Position numbers and translations under genes: made by a program
NCBI GenBank assembly: GCA_963921425.1
Contig: OY992832.1
Span: 186,001-250,000, forward strand
Direction of reading: 5' to 3'
DNA: 64,000 nt
Origin: Dryas octopetala
Lineage: Eukaryota; Streptophyta; Magnoliopsida; Rosales; Rosaceae
In this document: positions 27,130-42,100 of the stretch, piece after piece
How positions within the stretch are numbered: position 1 is the first letter of the stretch
How the letters are laid out: each line of letters begins with the position of its first letter
Notes under the pieces: generated by a model
What the model was told of the DNA's origin: nothing
What the model saw: the letters and a program-made list of their open reading frames with translations, nothing else
Database searches by the model: none

Positions 27130-30100
27130 ATGGAAGGAGATGAGCGTCACGTGCTGCTGGCATGCGTGATTTCAGGGACCCTTTTCTCGCTTTTGGGTTC
27201 AGCTTCATTTTCTATACTATGGCTTGTGAATTGGAGGCCGTGGAGGATCTATAGGTAATTTCATATAGTTTTCAAATTTTTGGAAAATCTTTAGTTACCA
27301 TCTTTGCCAAGACTAAAGAGTAAATTAAATGCATTGCTTTAAATTATGGTATTTGGATTATAATTTATGGTTGTCTTAATGTACTTGTTAATATATGGAA
27401 TACAACTGTATACAGTTAAAAGTTTCATGATTGCACTTGGTAAATAATGTAATTTGGGGGTTTAACGCTTTTATAAAATAGAGGCTAAGGGTTGTATTCA
27501 GTCTGCATTTTGGGAATTGTATTTTGTTTCAGAAAATTGAGCTAGGCAGAATCGACAGGGCAGTGGAAAATCCTTTTTCCTGAAGAATTCCCCTAGGAGC
27601 TCTGGAAAATTATTCCCAGGCTTTTAAGAACGCATGACTCACTCGTTGGGTTCAAATGTAAACTTGGGCACATATGGCTACATAGTGAAGAATTTTGTTA
27701 TTGGAAGTTAGGAAGTGCACAAGATTATTGGTTTTTCGTTATTTAACTTCCCCTTGAAGTCTCTTTATCATATTTGAATAGATACATTTTGGTTTTAGAT
27801 ATTTATATTTTTATTTATGGTTCTATTTGGAACTGAAGCTTACAGTAAACAATGCTGGTTAGACCTGCATAAATTTGTTTTCTTTGGTCAATTATAAACA
27901 CATGCTGATGAGAAAATACAAGGATTAGGATTTTATTAACTTTGTAGAGAGGCTTTTCAGCAGGACACTTAGAATTGAGTATTATTGGGTACAAATGATT
28001 GCCAAAATAGTGTCCTTTTGCCTACTGATATCTTTCTCAATTTAGACAGACCCTACTTTTTAATTGCATCTGCATGGAAGTTGGTCTTAATCCATTTCTT
28101 GTGTGTGTGTGCGTGTGTTTTTTTTTTTTTTTCTTTTGGATAATAATTTCTTCAGTTGATATACCTCTGTGTGGGCATGGACTGTTTCTTCATCCAAATT
28201 TGTCAACTAAGGGTCAGTTCCTATTGAAGGGCTTGCTTTGCTGTAATACTGAGGGTCTTAGATGCTGCATTTTGTTCAAGTGGAACAGTACCATGGATGA
28301 CAAACAGTTGGATCTTTCCTCTATTTATACATGCTTTTGACTGGGTTAGTTACCAAATGATGGAGTTTGAATTGTATTGTAGAGGCATTGTATTAGAGAG
28401 AAAAGTGAAAATCTAACCTTATTACTGATTGAGGAGTCTTGAGTAGGTCATTTTTTACTGCCACCCCTGATATTCCTGATGATGTGAAAATGGCATAGTT
28501 TCTTAGGAAGCCTTCTGCACATTCGTTTAAATTAATGATGTTGGTTCATGTACTTAGCTACACTATTTGTGATTATTTTTAATGTTGCCTATTTGTTAAA
28601 TAATGTACTTGATTTTTGCTATGCTGCTCAAAGAATCAAATTTTTTTCCTTCTCACTCGTAGCCTGTGTTAACTCCAAGTATAATAGTAACACCTCCATC
28701 TGTCATTTCAGTTGGATCTTCGCCAGGAAATGGCCAGATATCTTCCATGGACCTCAGCTGGATATAGTATGTGGTTTTCTGTCTCTTTCTGCATGGATAC
28801 TTGTCATTTCTCCAGTACTAGTACTGATCATATGGGGAAGCTGGTTGGTTGTAATATTGGATCGACATATAATTGGCCTGGCTGTAATAATGGCTGGTAC
28901 TGCTCTTCTACTGGCTTTCTATTCAATCATGCTTTGGTGGCGAACGCAATGGCAAAGCTCAAGTATGTATTCCTTACATATTGTTTTCCTGATCTGACTG
29001 TTTAATCCTTACAAATAGATAGTAAAACCTGAAAATTTCAAGATAATAAGAATGAAGCCATGTAAGGTAATTCCATAAAGAAAAGATGGTTTCTTATTTT
29101 AATTACAAATCGAGTCTTGGGCCTGATATGATTGGTGAGTTGGTAATGGGATACATGAATTCAATATAGATTAAAAATGAACAAACATTGTTGGCTGAGC
29201 TGCTACCATGCCATTAGAGCTTGGGCATCTGTTGTCCCTGGCTTTCTGCCAATCCGCTAAAGTGGAAAAGATTAGAGAAATGGCCAATGAAAAGGACTTT
29301 TCTAAATCAATATAAGTTGTGGCGGGAAATTAATGATGAATACTCAATGGGTCTAGTGCATTCATATTGAAGTTACCTTCCACATATTTGGAAGGCCATG
29401 TTGGGTATCTAGTTACATTAGTATTACTTTTTTAAATATTTATGAGATGAGATTTTCACTTTTTATATTCATGTTCTTATAATAAGTCTTTTATAGATTT
29501 TTTTTTTTGGTAAGTATTAAACTTGATTTACAAATTTTGTTAACAGGGGCTGTTGCTATTCTTCTTCTTCTGGCTGTTGCCCTTCTCTGTGCCTACGAAC
29601 TTTGTGCTGTATATGTTACAGCTGGTTCGAAAGCATCTCAGCGGTATTCGCCTTCTGGTTTCTTTTTTGGCGTATCAGCAATTGCCTTGGCAATCAACAT
29701 GCTCTTTATTTGTAGAATGGTGTTTAATGGTACACATTGCGAATTTCTGTCCTATTTAGTTTGGTTTTCCTTCAATGCATTCTGCTTTGCAGTTGGAAGA
29801 AATTTATCTCATTGAAGTGATAATTTGTAATTGCTGCAATCAATTTTTCTTTACAGTTGGTTTTCCTTCTGTACAACTTTTCTATATCAATATGTGCAGG
29901 GAATGGCTTGGATGTCGATGAATATGTGAGGAAGGCGTACAAATTTGCTTATTCTGATTGTATAGAAGTGGGTCCTGTTGCCTGTTTACCAGAACCACCA
30001 GACCCTAATGAGCTATATCCTCGACAGTCTAGCAGGCAGGCCCTTAATGTTCATGTTTTATTTCATCACTTATTGCTGGATCTTTTGTATTGTTATCCGT

Positions 30101-33100
30101 TAGGAATTACTAGTCCATCTCTGAAGTTGTTTCAGCTCTTCTTTTTCCCTTTCCTTCTCTTTTTTAATAGATGCTTGATAGTTGTGCCTCTTTCACATCC
30201 TTTTATTAATGATTATAAAGAAAATTTAGCTTAAATAAAATATGATTTCAGATAAAGAGGGATGGTGAACAGATTTGTGTCGCAGACAATAAATGGTCTA
30301 GATAATCCTTGTAGAGTTTTTACTTATCTTATTGAACTTTGTGGACTTTGTTCAGGGTATCCCCTCCTTTAGGGAGATATGATGTGGTTGGTTCAAGTTC
30401 TGATTGGTGTTGAATTTTATAATATATCTATGCCTATATGTAGACTATGTAGTGCATATTAAATATTTACATCTGGTTTTAAATTTTCGGAGTTTTGTTC
30501 AATTAGTGTCCTCATATCCTGATTTCATTATGTGTATGTAGGGCTTCACATCTTGGGCTTCTATACCTTGGCTCACTTGTAGTTCTTCTTGTGTACTCAA
30601 TCTTATATGGCCTGACTGCAAAGGAGGCACGTTGGCTTGGAGCCATTACATCAGCTGCTGTCATCATTCTTGGTAAACCAAACCACTGTGTTATTTGTTT
30701 TTTGTCTATTTGCATGCTTTATATTTGGATTCATGTATTTAATTTTGCACATCTGTAATGCTGTAGATTGGAACATGGGGGCATGCTTGTATGGGTTCGA
30801 ACTCCTTCAAAGTCGTGTTGCGGCATTATTTGTTGCTGGCACATCTCGGATTTTTCTCATTTGCTTTGGGGTCCATTACTGGTTTGTCCATTATTTTGAC
30901 TATTAATTGCAATGTCACTGCTTTTGGTTTCTCTTGGTTGTCACGGATATTGCGAATTTTTTGCCAGGTATTTGGGGCACTGCATTAGTTATGCAGTTGT
31001 AGCATCTGTTTTATTGGGTGCTTCGGTTTCTCGTCATTTATCTATATCAAACCCATTGGCTGCAAGGAGAGATGCCTTACAGAGTACTGTGATTCGCCTC
31101 AGAGAGGGCTTTCGCAAAAAAGAACAAAACAGTTCATCAAGCTCATCTGAAGGTTGTGGCTCAAGTATGAAACGTAGTAGTAGTGTTGAAGCAGGTTGCC
31201 TCAGTAATGTTGTTGAAGCAAGTAACAGGAACACAGCACAGTGCTCAGTTGATGCTAATAACTGGACTAATGTTCTATTACGAACTGCAAGTTCTCATGA
31301 GGGGATTAATAGTGATAAGAGCATAGATAGTGGAAGACCAAGTATAGCATTGCGTAGCAGTTCTTGTCGCTCGGTAATCCAAGAGCCTGAAGTGGGAACA
31401 TTGTTTACTGACAAAAATTTTGATCACAATAACACATTGGTGGTTTGTTCTAGTAGTGGTCTTGAAAGTCAAGGCTGTGAATCTAGTGCATCAAATTCTG
31501 CCAATCAACATACTTTGGATTTGAATTTAGCTTTTGCATTGCAAGAAAGGTTGAATGACCCCAGGATTACATCTATGTTAAAGAAGAGGGCAAGGCAAGG
31601 TGATCTTGAACTGGTTAATCTATTGCAGGATAAAGGGTTGGATCCTAACTTTGCTATGATGTTGAAGGAGAAGAGCTTGGATCCAACCATTCTAGCACTA
31701 CTTCAAAGAAGTAGTTTGGATGCTGATAGAGATCATCGTGACAATACAGATATCACTATAGTTGACTCAAACAGTGTTGATAATGCTTTACCCAATCAAA
31801 TCTCTTTGTCAGAAGAACTGAGGCTTCATGGGCTTGACAAATGGCTTCAATTATCTAGACTTGTTTTGCATCATGTAGTAGGTACCCCAGAGCGAGCATG
31901 GGTTCTCTTTAGTTTTGTTTTCATCCTGGAAACAATTACTGTGGCAATTTTTCGTCCAAAGACAATCAAAATAATTAATGCCACACATCAACAGGTGAGC
32001 AAGGGCTCTTCTTACTTTACATTATTATTTTATTAGTTTATTGTCCTCTAAATATACTTCAGATTGATGATGAGAGAGAAATCTTTAAATTTAATTTTGT
32101 TGGTGTTACATTGTACCTGGTCATGTATAAAATTTATGAAGTTTTATGCTTGTAGTTTGAATTTGGCTTTGCGGTGCTGCTGTTATCTCCTGTTGTCTGT
32201 TCAATCATGGCTTTTCTCCGATCACTTCAAGCAGAAGAAATGGCCATGACCTCAAAACCCCGCAAGGTATTTACTACATATTAAGCTGTAATGTTTTATT
32301 AGATTGGAAAGGTGGTCTTTTCATTTCATCTCTTCCTTCCCCACACTGAATTTGGATTTGTGATTTGGTTTTGGATTGAATTAAATAGCTGATGTGCCAT
32401 TGCTTTCAAGTGTTCATGATCGATTGACATGGTGGAATTACATTTGAGAAACAGACTTGTTTATTGTTATTGTACTAGTGTGGATGTCTGTTGTGTTGTA
32501 GTAAGGATGGATTGAACTATATGATTGGAAAGAAAAGGCCTTGGAGGTCGTGATTGGATCTGTTTGACTGCATGGGAATATTTTTGTTACGATTACACTC
32601 GTGTAGTCTTCCTTCCCACTACAAAGCCCTCATCTAAAGAGAATATCCTTAAAAGTGTTTGACAAAAAAAAATTTATATACGATACCAAGAAGTGGTAAG
32701 CTTATCTTTATGAATAGCTACTTGCATTTCTGCTCAATGTGTCAGCTGGAGGAAATTTAGCTAAACTCCCCCTTGTGATTTTGGCTTGCATTCAACTAAT
32801 TTTGGTAATTCTCTAATTATGCGATGAATTGCCACACGAACCTCACTGTTTTTGGCATTCCTGCATGTTGTACTTTGATATGTATGTTTTCCTGTGTATG
32901 CTTATGGTATTTCTGATTGCATTATTGCTTATGTTGTCTCTCTTCTGAACATGTCATGTTTCTTCAGTATGGTATTGTTGCTTGGCTGCTCAGCACTTGT
33001 GTTGGATTGTTGCTTTCCTTCTTGAGGTATGTTCTTTTCACTTATCACTTAATTATTTTCTTTGTTGAAAGTTATTCTGTTGTTCTGATACTGTTTTATG

Positions 33101-36100
33101 GAGTATTTAGAGTATCATATATGGAGAGAACGAGTCTTCCACATTTACAACTGTTTATCATCAATCGGATAGTTAAATTGAAGGATTGTCAATGTCTGAA
33201 TGGACCAAAGAGGCCTTCCCTTTTTCTTGTGTTATAAGATAGTCATATGAAACTTGTTTTCTCATTAAGTTCACAAATATTATATATCATCTAAATCTCT
33301 GATCATATTTCGTATAGCGTGGTAACATTTGGTTTTAAAAGGGATTTTCTTTTACTTGCTTGTCAATCTTGTGTCTGAAAAGCAGTCTATATCTGTCATA
33401 CTTACTATCAAAAGCCTATGACTTTAGTGCCATTTGCAAACTGATTAGGGTCAACTTATTTGGTTAAAGTATATTAATGCAAGATGCCCATTCGCCTCTT
33501 GTCCAAAATTATAATTCTCAACTGTTTTAAAACAAGCTGTAATTGTAAATAACCTTTGATTTCTTTGTCTTCACCTCTTTCTATAAATGAAATATATCTG
33601 GTTGCTCACTCAATTTCTTCTCCAAGTTTTTCTTTCTAACAAATATTAATAGTTGATATTTTAGTTCCAGTTTCATTTGATGTAGGAATAACGTAATCTT
33701 ATTTATGCTATCTTTTTTCTTTTGCAGCAAATCATCCGTTCTTCTTGGATTGTCCTTGACCTTCCCACTCATGGTGGCATGCCTTTCTGTTGCCATTCCT
33801 ATATGGATCCGTAATGGCTACCAGTTTTGGGTTCCTCAATTACAATGTGCAGGTCCTGCAGGGAACCATCAAATCCGTGGAACAAAAGAGGTTTGTACTT
33901 CATGAATTCACACCATGTTTTATGTGAGCACCCGAGCACTGTAAGATCTATTATGTTTTGGATGAGCTATTGATGGTTTATAGGCTTTTAGCACAACTGC
34001 ATGACATGACCTGCACAGATATGGGCATTGGTTACTGTTTACATCTCACTACTTAAGGCCAGTTTGGTATTGCTGTGAAGTAAAGAAGTTGCGAGAGAAA
34101 GCTGCTGTGAAGTAAAGCAACCCCCCATGTGCTTATTTTGAACCCCAAAACATCTTCGTTTGACTCCAATTTTGAAAATAAGCAGCTTCTAGTTTTTTTA
34201 CCAAACACCTTTGGGTTGAAATTTTTTAAAGTAAGCTGCTTATCTTGGCCACATCTCAATCCAAAACTGGGCCCTAATTCTTATAATTTGTTTATTTATT
34301 TCTTGGAGTGCCACTTCTTTATCTTAAAAAACAAAGCACTGAAATTACAAAAAGAAAAAACAAAAACTTTTGTTCTTTCAGTGTACTGGAGCATATGGGA
34401 TTACAGTAGTATAGATGGAATACTACAAATTTGTGCCTGCTGACCCATTAGGCTTAACTTGGGGTCTATGGCTGCCGTGCTTTCTGTCAAACTCCAGGTT
34501 GGACCTGGAAAAAAAAAAAAAAAAAGATTTTGTTCCTGATCCTGTGTTTGTGTTCCCCCCCCCTCCCCCCCCCTCCCAAAAAAAAAAAAGAAAACTATTG
34601 CCGTGCAGAGAATTTCTCACTTTTCTGTTCTGTTATTTCTTTGCTCCATAATGTGGTTTTCTTTAGTCTGTTTACATATATAGAGGAGATGTTGTTGCCA
34701 AAGCTAAAATTTTTATTTCCAGAACATTACATGTATATAATCGTTGTACATTGCTCTGGAAACAATGATTTTAGCTCTAGAAATGAGATTTCTCTATATA
34801 TATGCGTATTATTTATATGAAGTGAGTCTTAAATGCTGAATATTTTTTGTTTTGACTTTTTTTTTTTTGTTGGAATAGCTAAAATGGCATTTATGTAGTT
34901 GTGGTGTCAAAATTTTTGGGCACTCGTGGGATGGGATTCATTTGCCCTGGAGGTGTCTTACATCTCAGTAGATAGTATCATAGTATAGTATCTTTTCTTC
35001 TACTGTTTCACCCTGCACCAGAATTTGTAGTTGACCCTGAAATTTTGGGTAATTCTAATTCCATCTTGTACTTTGTCAGGGTGTTATTCTTGTCTTATGT
35101 ACAACATTATTTGCTGGGTCTGTGTTAGCTCTTGGTGCAATAGTGTCTGCAAAGCCCTTGGATGACTTAGGATACAAAGGATGGACTGGTGAACAGAAAA
35201 GCTTTACCTCTCCTTATGCATCGTCTGTGTACATTGGCTGGGCTATGGCTTCTGCCATTGCTTTGGTGGTCACTGGTGTACTGCCGATTGTGTCATGGTT
35301 TGCAACATACCGGTTCTCCCTGTCTTCTGCTGTGTGTGTCGGGATATTTACAGGTAATTTGTCTAGATTTGCTTTCTTTAAAACTCTTCTTTTCATATCG
35401 GAACATAGGTAGTTGGTACTTGAAGTCAGTTTCATAATTATGTTTGCTCAAGTATTGTGTCAAACTACCCTGTTTTTGTAGTTGTCCTTGTGGCATTTTG
35501 CGGTGCATCCTATATGGAGGTTGTGAAATCTAGAGATGACCAAGTTCCAACAAAGGGTGATTTCCTTGCTGCTTTACTTCCTTTAATTTGCATTCCGGCA
35601 TTGCTGTCTCTCTGCTCTGGGTTGCATAAATGGTGAGTGAACTTCTATTTCTTTCTAGTAACTGATTTATGGCTGAACTCCATGGCTTGCTGTGTTGAGA
35701 CATTAGAACTTTGTGGAGTAATGGGTTTGCCAACTTTTTGAAATGCTATGGATTTTATTTTTCCAGGAAGGATGATGATTGGAAACTTTCTCGGGGTGTT
35801 TATATCATTGTTACCATTGGGATTCTTCTTCTGCTTGGGGCAATATCAGCTGTTATAGTTGTAGTTCAACCATGGACGGTAAGAGAAGACAAACTTTGTT
35901 TTCCTCGATTCTTCTAAGATTTTAGAGGTAGTTGACCTCTCTAACAGGCTTCTTTTGACGTTACAACAGATTGGAGTAGCATTTCTTTTAGTTCTTCTGA
36001 TGATTGTACTAGCTATTGGTGCTATCCATCATTGGGCCTCAAACAATTTCTATTTGACAAGGACCCAGATGTTCTTTGTTTGCTTCCTTGCTTTTCTTTT

Positions 36101-39100
36101 GGCATTGGCTGCATTTCTTGTTGGATGGTTTGAAGGTGAAAATTTGTCACTGTTATTATTATTTACCTCACCATCAGTTTAGCAGTTGCATATTATTTAC
36201 CTCACCATCAGTCTAGCTGCTAACCTTATCTCTTTTACTCATTGTTCAGATAAACCATTCGTTGGTGCTTCCGTTGGTTATTTTTTATTCTTGTTTCTTC
36301 TCACTGGGAGAGCATTGACCGTGAGTTGTATTCAATATATTTGTATCAAATTTGTGATGCTCACACTAGTATTTGGTTTCTTCTTATCTCTACTAGTTCT
36401 GCAGCCTCTTGATTTTGTGTTACATGACCTTTGGTGCAGGTTCTTCTTTCACCTCCTATTGTTGTTTATTCTCCAAGAGTTCTCCCTGTCTATGTTTACG
36501 ATGCTCATGCAGATTGTGGAAAGAATGTCAGGTTTGTTAGATATCCTGTGTATGATGTGTCTCCTTGTTGCTAGTATCAACATGTGATATGCGTGCGGAT
36601 TAGCTTGATCATATGTTTTTATCTGATATTTGTGACTTGTACTCCGTAATAGTGCTGCATTTCTTGTGCTTTATGGGATTGCATTGGCAACTGAGGGCTG
36701 GGGTGTCGTTGCGAGTTTGAAAATATATCCACCATTTGCTGGTGCCGCTGTTTCAGCAGTTACTCTTGTTGTTGCCTTTGGGTTTGCTTTCTCTCGTCCC
36801 TGCCTGACTTTCAAGGTTTGTGCACTTTGCTCTCGTTTTTTCATCTGACATCTATTCATTCTACATAGTCATTTTGCACCAGTTCTTTGTTTTGTTATCA
36901 CTGAGGATTTATTGAGATCTTTACAATAGATTACTTGTTTCTATATGCTATCCAGTCTCTATCTCTTTCTTTTTTGTGCTTATTTGTCTGACTAGATGTT
37001 CTTTTTTATATCTAGATGATGGAAGATGCAGTACACTTTCTTAGTAAGGAAACGGTTGTTCAAGCTATTGCTAGATCTGCCACCAAGGTCTGAATAATAT
37101 TGTTATGAGCTTCTTTTTCAAGCATTGTTCTTGGATTTTACATATATACATGGAACTATGGAAGGAACGCACACAAGTATTTAGGGTGTGATAAGCTATG
37201 GTGAATACTGAATAAATATTATACAGTTGAACATATTATGTTGTGGGATTTCAAGAATTACTATATCACGAAGTTATGCACTTGGCAATGCGTGTTGCTT
37301 GCTTTTCTTCCCCAAATACCCTAAAAATGTGAATCTTATTGGTAACTGTGACATTTTGAACTTCCGAACTTCTTGTTAATATTCTATTAACACTAGTGTA
37401 ACAAGTATTTAGCCAAGTTTTGAAAGGAGCATGGCAGAATGGCATTGTATTGTTGATATGAATGAAATGCTTATAAACCTATAATACATAGAAGTAGTTT
37501 GGTTACTATCTCCATAAATTGACAAGCATTTTACATTTTAACCACATTATACCTTTTTATACGCTTGCACCAAAGTTTACCATGTTGACTTTTATGTTTA
37601 TTACTTCCAAAGCTGAAGTTTGAGTCTTGTTTGATTAGGCGTATGTTGTGTTTGTATATAACGGGAAGTTATTCTCTTAACCATGCAGACCAGAAATGCT
37701 TTATCTGGAACTTATTCTGCTCCACAGAGGTCTGCCAGTTCAGCTGCTCTTTTGGTTGGAGATCCCACCGTTATGCGTGATAGGGCAGGAAATTTTGTGC
37801 TTCCCAGAGCCGATGTCATGAAATTGAGAGATCGGTTAAGAAATGAGGAATTAGTTGCAGGATCATTCTTCTGCAGAATGAGACATAGAAGGACTTTCCG
37901 CCATGAACCAACTAATGATGTTGATCACAGAAGAGAGATGTGTGCTCATGCACGAATATTGGCTTTGGAAGAGGCGATTGATACTGAATGGGTGTATATG
38001 TGGGATAAATTTGGTGGTTATCTGCTTCTTTTGCTTGGTTTGACTGCTAAGGCAGAACGAGTACAGGTAAATCACGAATGTTGCTGCTTGCCATCCGTTT
38101 TATGTTTGTTTTATTGTAAACAATGATAACACAGTTTTGTGCTGTAATAGGATGAGGTACGCTTGAGACTTTTTCTTGATAGCATAGGGTTTGCAGACCT
38201 AAGTGCTAAGAAAATAAAAAAATGGATGCCAGAGGATCGTAGGCAGTTTGAGATTATTCAAGAGAGGTAGAGTTCTCTTCTTACATTGGGTCTTTCTCAA
38301 TGTAAATATTAACATTCTCCCTGTGTTTCTAATTGTTTTAATATATTTATTGTGTAGTTATATAAGAGAAAAAGAGATGGAAGAGGAACTCTTAATGCAA
38401 AGGCGTGAAGAAGAGGGGAAAGGCAAAGAGAGAAGGAAGGCTCTCCTGGAGAAGGAAGAACGTAAGTGGAAGGAGATAGAAGCTTCTCTGATTTCCTCCA
38501 TTCCTAACGCTGGCAGCAGGGAAGCAGCAGCTATGGCAGCTGCAGTGCGTGCAGTAGGAGGTGATTCTGTTCTTGATGATTCTTTTGCTCGAGAGAGAGT
38601 TTCAAGCATTGCACGTCGAATACGCATAGCTCAGTTAGCTCGTCGAGCACTTCAGGTGTTGTATATTATATCAAACTGTTTCGAGCAAACCATTATAAGT
38701 GATAGCATCATCATTTAGTTTCTCATAGAAAAAGGTGATAGCATCATCATCCCTGTGCATACAAAAAAAGAATGTAGGATAGAAGTTTCATTTACTCATA
38801 GGCTTTCGATCTCAGATTTTTTCCGACATTTTTTAAAGATTTTAGTCTAAATGAGACATCTCTCTTTCCATGCAAGGATAATGAGACATCCTAACTTTAT
38901 GATATGAGACTTGTGTTGCCCCAAGAGTACTTTGTCCTGCTCTATAATGGTACCCGGTCTTTTTATTGCCTGGATTTGGGAAGACAATTCCACATGGTAG
39001 TCTTATAGAATAAAGTGTTATACTTTGAGTTGGAATCCATGCCTGAGTGAAAGTCTCACTTGGAAACAAATAGAGAGTGTGTGGTTGATATACATGGCAT

Positions 39101-42100
39101 GGATCAACTGCTTTTGATCTTAATTGGTCAAACCATGCAATCAATCCATCTCATTTCAAGGATTGTAATCAATCCATCTTAGGTGGTCCAATAATAAATT
39201 CAAATACCTTGTGCTGTTACTTTTTTGTTTTATCTTATACCAATCTATTTTTTTCCTGCTTATCTCTTTGCGTCCTTTTTCAGTTTGGCCTTGCCTTTTC
39301 CTGATATATCAATGGAGGCTTATGCTCCTTTCTAGAAGCTGTCAACAAACCTAATTATGAAAACTGTGGTTGTTAATGCTATTGGCAGACAGGAATTTCC
39401 GGTGCTGTATGTGTTCTTGATGATGAACCAACGACAAGTGGCAGACACTGTGGCCAGATTGATCCCAGCATCTGTCAAAGTCAAAAGATTAGCTTTTCCA
39501 TTGCAGTGATGATTCAACCTGTATCTGGGCCTGTTTGCCTATTAGGCACTGAGTTTCAAAAGAAAGTGTGCTGGGAAATATTGGTAGCTGGTTCTGAGCA
39601 AGGTATTGAAGCTGGACAAGTTGGGCTTAGATTGATTACAAAAGGTGATAGACAAACTACTGTTGCAAAGGAGTGGAGTATTAGTGCAACTAGTATTGCG
39701 GATGGAAGGTTTGGGCATTTTCCTTTCTTGAACAAAATTATTGGCACATTTTGTGATTGTCGTAGATGTCCTCTTGCTTTCTCTGTTACACCTTCCATTT
39801 ATTTTGAGCAGTATTTGGTTTCTTTATTTGTTCACTTATGTTTGTGTGTAAGATGGTTTTCTCCTTTTCTTTTACTTATTTTTCCTCTAATAATCTTGTA
39901 TTAGGACTGAGAAGGAAATCAGTGCTTCATCATGCCTTTTCAACCATGTATACTTGTTTTGTTGATGACTGTTGAATCTCACTGGAGGCTACTTGCTTTT
40001 CAGGTGGCATTTGGTTACAATGACAATTGATGCTGATTTAGGTGAGGCAACTTGCTATCTGGATGGTGGTTTTGATGCCTACCAGACTGGTTTACCATTG
40101 CATGTGGGTAATACTATTTGGGAACAAGGAACAGAAGTTTGGGTTGGTGTTAGACCACCTACAGATATGGATGCATTTGGGAGGTCGGACAGCGAAGGAG
40201 CTGAGTCTAAGATGCATATTATGGATGTGTTCCTATGGGGAAGGTGCTTAACTGAAGATGATATTGCTGCTCTTCACTCAGCTATTGGGACAACTGATTC
40301 TAATATGATAGACTTTCCTGAAGATAATTGGCAGTGGGCAGATTCACCCTCTAGAGTATGTGCTTTTCGCCGTGTTGATATATTTTTTCATATCGCTTCA
40401 TGCTGGAATTTCAAGGAATGTAATTTAGTTATGATGTAAGTGATTAAACATATCAACTGATTCTGCTTCTTTTTCTTTCTTTTTTTTTCTCTCTCTAGGT
40501 CGATGAATGGGATAGCGATCCTGCAGATGTGGATCTATATGATAGGGATGATGTTGATTGGGATGGGCAATATTCTAGTGGGAGGAAACGAAGGTCAGAA
40601 CGTGATGGAGTGCTGGTTGATGTGGATTCCTTTGCCAGGAGGTTTAGAAAACCTAGGATGGAAACACGAGAAGAAATCAATCAACGAATGCTTTCAGTTG
40701 AATTGGCTGTCAAAGAAGCCCTCTCTGCAAAGGGAGAAACACATTTTACTGATCAGGAGTTTCCTCCAGATGATCAATCATTATTTGTAGATCCGGGAAA
40801 TCCCCCCTCAAAGTTGCAGGTAGGTTTTCTGATTACGTTTTTAATGTTGAGTGAATCTATGATCTCAAATGTCTCAATTTGTTTTGGTTTTTGTAATTTA
40901 GGTTGTTTTTGAATGGATGAGGCCTGCTGATATTGTAAAAGAGAGCTGGTTGGATGCTCAGCCGTGCTTGTTTTCTGGCACTGCCAATCCTTCTGATGTT
41001 TGTCAGGTTTGGTCCTCTGCCAAGATAGCAGTTAAATTTACTATTATTTTGCTCAGCATTTCCCATGAGTGATTATGTGTTCTAAATAGGGCCGACTGGG
41101 TGATTGTTGGTTTTTGAGTGCTGTTGCTGTTCTGACGGAGGTTTCACGAATATCTGAAGTGATTATTACTCCAGAATATAATGAGGAAGGAATCTACACT
41201 GTTCGCTTCTGTATTCAGGTGACTTAATAATTTCAATGAAGAAGTTTTAAACCATTTAGTGCTACATATGAATTTCTTGTATAAATTTGCATCTAGGCTG
41301 GTGTAAATTCTTTCCAATTTTTCACTCTAGGATACAGTCATGATAAGTTCCTTAATGTTTAACTAGGATAACGGCACAACTCTTTACTAGTTTGTGGTAT
41401 CCGATGATGTATTGTTTGAGTGAACTCTTGGCTATCTTCAATATTAGCATGCTAAAGCTTGTTCCTGACCTCTCTTTAGGGTGAGTGGGTTCCTGTTGTT
41501 GTTGATGATTGGATTCCATGTGAATCGCCGGGTAAACCAGCATTTGCTACTAGTAGGAAAGGTAACGAGTTGTGGGTCTCTTTGTTGGAGAAGGCATATG
41601 CCAAATTGCATGGCTCCTATGAAGCATTAGAAGGTGGACTTGTCCAAGATGCTCTTGTAGACCTTACTGGAGGTGCTGGAGAGGAGATTGACATGAGGAG
41701 TGCGCAGGCCCAAATTGATCTTGCGAGTGGTCGACTATGGTCTCAATTGTTGCGCTTCAAACAAGAGGGATTTCTTCTTGGTGCTGGCAGTCCATCAGGT
41801 TCAGACGTACATGTTTCCTCCAGTGGCATTGTGCAAGGTCATGCTTACTCATTATTGCAGGTGAGTTGGACGGTCACCTCTTCTTAGTCATGTTTTATCT
41901 TATGCAACTAAATGAAACTTTGATTAAGGTGGTCACACTTACATAACTTTGTTATTCAGGTGAGAGAGGTGGATGGGCACAAGCTTATTCAGATTAGGAA
42001 TCCATGGGCCAATGAAGTTGAGTGGAATGGCCCTTGGTCTGACTCATCGCCTGAATGGACAGATAGGATGAAGCACAAGCTGAAGCATGTTCCACAGGTT

